The notes under the pieces were generated by a model that worked only from the letters and a program-made list of their open reading frames with translations, did no database searches and was not told the origin of the DNA. Below, piece after piece: positions 59,986-64,000 of a DNA stretch of 64,000 nucleotides. The translations under genes were made by a program, and so were the position numbers. The stretch lies in contig NC_057371.1 in assembly GCF_016906535.1 (NCBI RefSeq), forward strand, positions 372,001-436,000, in the 5' to 3' direction. The DNA is from Rhizoctonia solani. Taxonomy: Eukaryota > Basidiomycota > Agaricomycetes > Cantharellales > Ceratobasidiaceae. The first letter of the stretch is position 1. Each line of letters starts with the position of its first letter.

Positions 59986-62620
59986 CGTCCACTTAAGGGC
60001 TATTGATCATGATCACCTGGCCATGGGAACTTAGCGTCAAGACCGCTTGCGTATGCAGCGGCCTACCAGCAAACCAATTCGCTAAGTCTGTGGACTCCCC
60101 GAGGCCGTCGCCGAGACTATGCCTCTCCGAGACCGTGTCGGAGTCGGGCCTCATAGCTACAGTAGTGCTAGTATCCGTACCATGAATGAAGGTGGTGACG
60201 CGTGTACAAATACCAAATAAAGCGGCGTGTGGAGTTGAACGTGGTATCAATACTCGAGATGATCGATTGCCTGGTGTGCCAAGTTACACTTGATTAATTA
60301 GTAATTATAATTTTTGGTGTATAGCTATATATGGCTCGATCCCGGCCAATGTAAGAGCTAGGAATCGATCATTGCGTCATTGGTATACGGGATATCCAGC
60401 TTTAGTAACATCAATATGAATTTACAATTCCGGCGCTAGCTGAACGAGCAGTATAGCGCAGTTTTTACTCCCAATTTCGAAGCCATTTCGAAGCCCTGAT
60501 AATTATCAATCGGAACACCATATAGCCTTAGATGCGTTAACTGATACGCAGAGATAGGCAGAGCGCACTCTACCAGATACCTTTCGTATGATACCTACCC
60601 TGCAAGATCCACCAGAGTTCATGAGCCCAAAATTCTCGAGAATTGTCTTACGAGCTCCACTGGAATTTGCGCAGTTAGACGCATGATAAAGATAAGTAGT
60701 AAAGCGGTCAAAAGACTTTGACTGATAGCCGGTAGGTGTAAGCGCCCATTTTAGTTCAACGCTGTCTTTTGCCACCCCAGCAAACACTTTGATAGCAACG
60801 CTAATTGTGAGCGGAATCAGCCTTCCTTAGTTTAGGAAAGTGTAATTACCATTTATTATATGGCTATATTGAGATTTAACATTCTATAAGAGGTGGTGCG
60901 ACTCAGCCCAGAGGAGTCTCACGAGTCACAACCAGTACGTACTGAGCATTGGAAGCTGGCGCTTACGAGGCCACGTGGCTGCCGCCCCCAAGTGGTTGCA
61001 AACACCAATACGCCCTGCCGACAGACGAATCGAGCACCGCGCTAGGTCTCTTTTCATCCCACTTTCCTCACCTGCCACCACTACCTCGAGTGCTGATGGT
61101 CCACCCGGCCCATGAGTCATACCCGTGTCTCAGGGCCCCAGCTCGCGTTCGAGTCCGCTAAAACTGCTCGGGCGTCTCCCCAACATGATGATTTGTACCC
61201 GGTACTATGGCGCTAGACCTTCCCATGTAGGAGCACCCGCATGCATGGGTAGATCTCTGAAGCGAGAGGCCCTAGGCTCAGCATAACCTTGATGGAAATT
61301 ACCAGAATACGACATTGTCTAGCACTTGGCCAAGTTCTCCGACGGCTTAGTTGTGACATAAATGAAGATAACTTCACAGTGAATATGGCGCCGGATGTAC
61401 TGGATCACTTAAAATGAAGCCGACAAATGAAGGGATTGGCCTCAATAACTCCTCGACCGTGGATCCACTTTTGACACTCAGGATGAGGAGGATTCTACCA
61501 TTTATTGCGACCGGCGAACACTAACACGGCAGGATGCAGATTGACAATCGTTTTAGGCGGGGTAACACGACTACCAACCCACAACCAGTTGTACCCACGC
61601 TGTCCACTGGTGCATATACGAGTCCTATCACGTTCAAGTACATGTGCATCCTTACTGAACCATAGTCATGCGGCCCGTGAAGGTGCTGGCTTTCCAAACG
61701 CTTCGAAGCTCGGGATCGGGTTGGCAAACCATTTTCAAATATTAAATACCCCTATTCCGGTCGTCCTTTTGTCCATAATCCACACCCTCTGGAGCTCCAA
61801 AGTAGCGTGGATGGGCCCCAACCGTACGATATGCATAAGACAGTATGAGTACTCTGAAGAAATTAGCTGGCGTTCGTTAGGCCGCGGTGCTCGAGACATG
61901 TATCAAGGATAATTGCAACGATTTCGTTTGTGCTTCCCGAGAAATGTGATCTTACGGGCCCTAACAGGTTACAAGGCGTGCGCGATCTAAGAATTATGTG
62001 ATACATTTCATCTTATATTACAATTTACCATCCGCACGGTGAGCTTAAATTCAAAAGCGCTTCAAACTGAATCAAACTTGATATATTAGATGAATCCGGG
62101 ACACGCGTTAACTATTGAATATGTTCACCATCATCCAAATACCGCGTGCAGCCTATTTTCCGACCATACACATGGTAAACGCATGTACCAATAGATAATA
62201 CCAATAATTTGAATCGCCAGTTGTGAAGCCACCGGGCGTACTCGAAATCGGATGGCATGAATAACCTCGCATGCCAATTGCCGCAACGACGAGCTTATCA
62301 GTGACTGAGCTAACTAAGAGTGAATATCCTATGGAATGAGTGGATTCTTTCTCGTTGGCTCCTGTGGGAACAATTATCGATTGACGCCTGTGATCATCAC
62401 GCCGCTGTACATGTACATGATGCCAGTTTTTGAATGTGGTCTTGAGGGATTTTCGGCACGACTAAGTCTATTCATGAGCACGGCGCTCATACCACATGTG
62501 CCCTAGGTGAGGCCAGACTGTGGAGCTAAATACACCAGCGTCAATGCTCAAGTATAAAATCGTTGGCATTGTTCAACTTCTAGTTGCACCAACCCGTCTG
62601 TATTCTATATACAACTCACT
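59986..62620. other. Gene-poor region
   Basis: No confident gene. A minus frame at 60506-60787 has an acceptor-like TTAG upstream and several Cys, and could be a fragment of a lost gene. A plus frame at 61505-61912 has no family features. Confidence 0.5.
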
Positions 62621-63702
62621 ATGTCAGATTTGGAAGGCGCAATCCCCCCGACCCAACGCAACGGAGATGATGGGCCAGGCAAAGAGAGTAAAATACTGGT
62701 AGCACTAGTGGAAACTCTGTGGAATGCAGTCTCCCTGCTTACGCTTGGGTTTCCAAAAAAGTACCAAGAGCGCTTGCGCTTGTTCGAAAACATTTACCCT
62801 ATGACAGAAGATTACGAACCCTGGTCTAAGCCGGCGACCCACTCTGATAGGGGATCCGAACACAGTTCTCTCAAATCCATGCGACAAAAGCAGCAGGTGG
62901 GTTGAGCAGCTGTAGTTGCAGTTGCAGAATAGCTGATCTGCAAATCATTTGATAATGCAACTACCAAATACTTAGGAAGAGTGGGACAGACTCAACATTA
63001 CGGCAAGTATTCAATTATTTGAGAAAATGTGCACAAATGGGCTGGCGGCTGATTCGCAAGTTTTAGATGTCGGTTATTACTGCTACAAGCGCTGCAGCTC
63101 TTTCAATCCAATCAATAAGCAACACATTCCGCATTTACTGGCTGGTGACAGCCTTCTATAGTATAGCATTTGGTTTATCGCTGGAAGGCCTCATTTTGAT
63201 AACATATATGACTATCTCTGCCGGAGGTTCCTCCGACGAAGCTATTGCCCGACTTGCCCAGGGCACCCTTATTCCCGGGCCCAAAGTAGTCAAGCCTGCG
63301 GCATTTTTAATGTCGCTGCCAGCAGTAATGGCGACTTACTCATCGTTGTTTTTGTTGATAGGACTGATAACCATGGTGCTGGTTCGCCCAGGTGAAAGTG
63401 TCGACACACAAGCTACATCGTACGCTCTAGTGACGATGATCCCAGTTGGGTTGGGGGGTTTATTCCTCGTCATCGCGATTACACTTTGCGAAATTGGCAG
63501 TCAGATTGAGACAAGCGGGAGAAGAAATGCAGAAGCTTCAATGAATGAGTCTTGTCGAGTCCATGAGCACACCCAACCCGCCCTTCTTTGTCCCAAATGT
63601 CCTCCCGGTGCTCAGCGCCCATGCCTGGATAAAGCAATTGTCCAAGCTCTTAATAGAATACTAGTGAGTCTGGAGCCCTTCAGTCCTCTGCCAGGTGTCT
63701 AA
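62621..63702 (+). CDS. Fungal membrane protein, about four helices, with GC-AG intron
   Basis: Exons 62621-62896, 62976-63002 and 63067-63702 give 312 aa. The second exon is 27 nt (EEWDRLNIT), and the following intron starts GCAAGT and ends TTTTAG. Residues after the second intron alternate helices: ALSIQSISNTFRIYWLVTAF, GLSLEGLILITYMTI, AAFLMSLPAVMATYSSLFLL with IGLITMVLV, and VTMIPVGLGGLFLVIAIT. Conserved-looking ISAGGSSDEAIARLAQG sits between helices. The N-terminal 90 residues are cytosolic and acidic; the tail is Cys/Pro-rich. I recall close relatives only as uncharacterised Agaricomycete proteins. No enzymatic motif is present. Confidence 0.68.
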
Positions 63703-64000
63703 CAAATTTAAACTTAGTCCAACCCCCCTGTTCAGGATCATACAGGCTAAAACATGCATGTCCCGCTCGGCCTGATGGATTGGATCTCATTTACTTTTCT
63801 AAATTACTCGAACACTCATGCATATTTGCTGCATGCCTTTGCTATATTATTCATGTATGGAATGGATAGAAATTCTACCATTCGGTTGTTGTAATGTATA
63901 CATGTATATTTATTAGAAAACTTCAATTCCATGCTAGTCTTGGTAAGATTACGTGGCAATGAATTGAGTATATGCGGTTTGCAGCTCGCCGCAGTGGTTG

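Noticed and set aside
61505..61912. 135-codon plus frame
   Set aside because: No splice context, promoter or family feature.

Overview
The window is eukaryotic and fungal. Nearly every gene is cut by short introns of about 50-70 nt with GT(A/G)NG donors and YAG acceptors, and the protein families (S9B dipeptidyl aminopeptidase, phenol-hydroxylase-type flavoprotein, secreted class-3 lipases, MYND and F-box proteins, a family of large DNA transposons common in mushroom-forming fungi) point to an Agaricomycete. Several unannotated families look like those I associate with Rhizoctonia/Ceratobasidium. That assignment rests on recall of families and is not proven by the sequence.

Layout. 1-6.5 kb: the 5' part of a repeat protein on the minus strand, a divergent CID-domain RNA-processing protein with an RGG tail, and an alpha/beta hydrolase. 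6.7-13.3 kb: a decayed 6.6-kb DNA transposon with 34-35 bp terminal inverted repeats, subterminal repeats, a transposase-like gene and a Ulp1-type protease gene, all on the minus strand. 13.6-17.5 kb: housekeeping cluster with a small unknown protein, EMC5 (minus) and a dynamin-related Dnm1-like gene (plus) that share a 150-bp divergent promoter. 18.1-22.5 kb: a tandemly duplicated unknown gene with a third, eroded copy. 25-27.7 kb: a BCS1-type AAA ATPase (minus). 30.5-37.5 kb: SYS1, a multi-pass membrane protein, a MYND zinc-finger protein and an F-box protein. 39.3-43.8 kb: a complete dipeptidyl aminopeptidase and a tiny secreted six-cysteine knottin-like protein. 46.5-49.1 kb: an intact FAD monooxygenase. 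50.9-55.0 kb: two tandem secreted lipases with identical exon lengths and a duplicated promoter, with a 212-bp MITE between them. 55.3-63.7 kb: an unknown two-helix membrane protein, a short-chain dehydrogenase with a frame break, and a four-helix membrane protein with a GC-AG intron. The remaining stretches are gene-poor.

How the genes relate. There is no single pathway cluster. EMC5, SYS1, Dnm1 and BCS1 are ordinary organelle and secretory housekeeping genes. The lipases, knottin-like protein and phenol hydroxylase-like enzyme form a scattered secretome/catabolic set. A recurring theme is reading-frame breaks. Dnm1 (four), BCS1 (at least four), the short-chain dehydrogenase (one, in a GA run) and both transposon genes (many) carry small indels, mostly in or beside homopolymers. 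The S9B peptidase, the flavoprotein, both lipases, CID, EMC5, SYS1, MYND, F-box and membrane genes are completely open. Exon coordinates were derived by hand from splice signals, reading phase and recalled family conservation. Exon sums divide by three wherever a gene is called intact.
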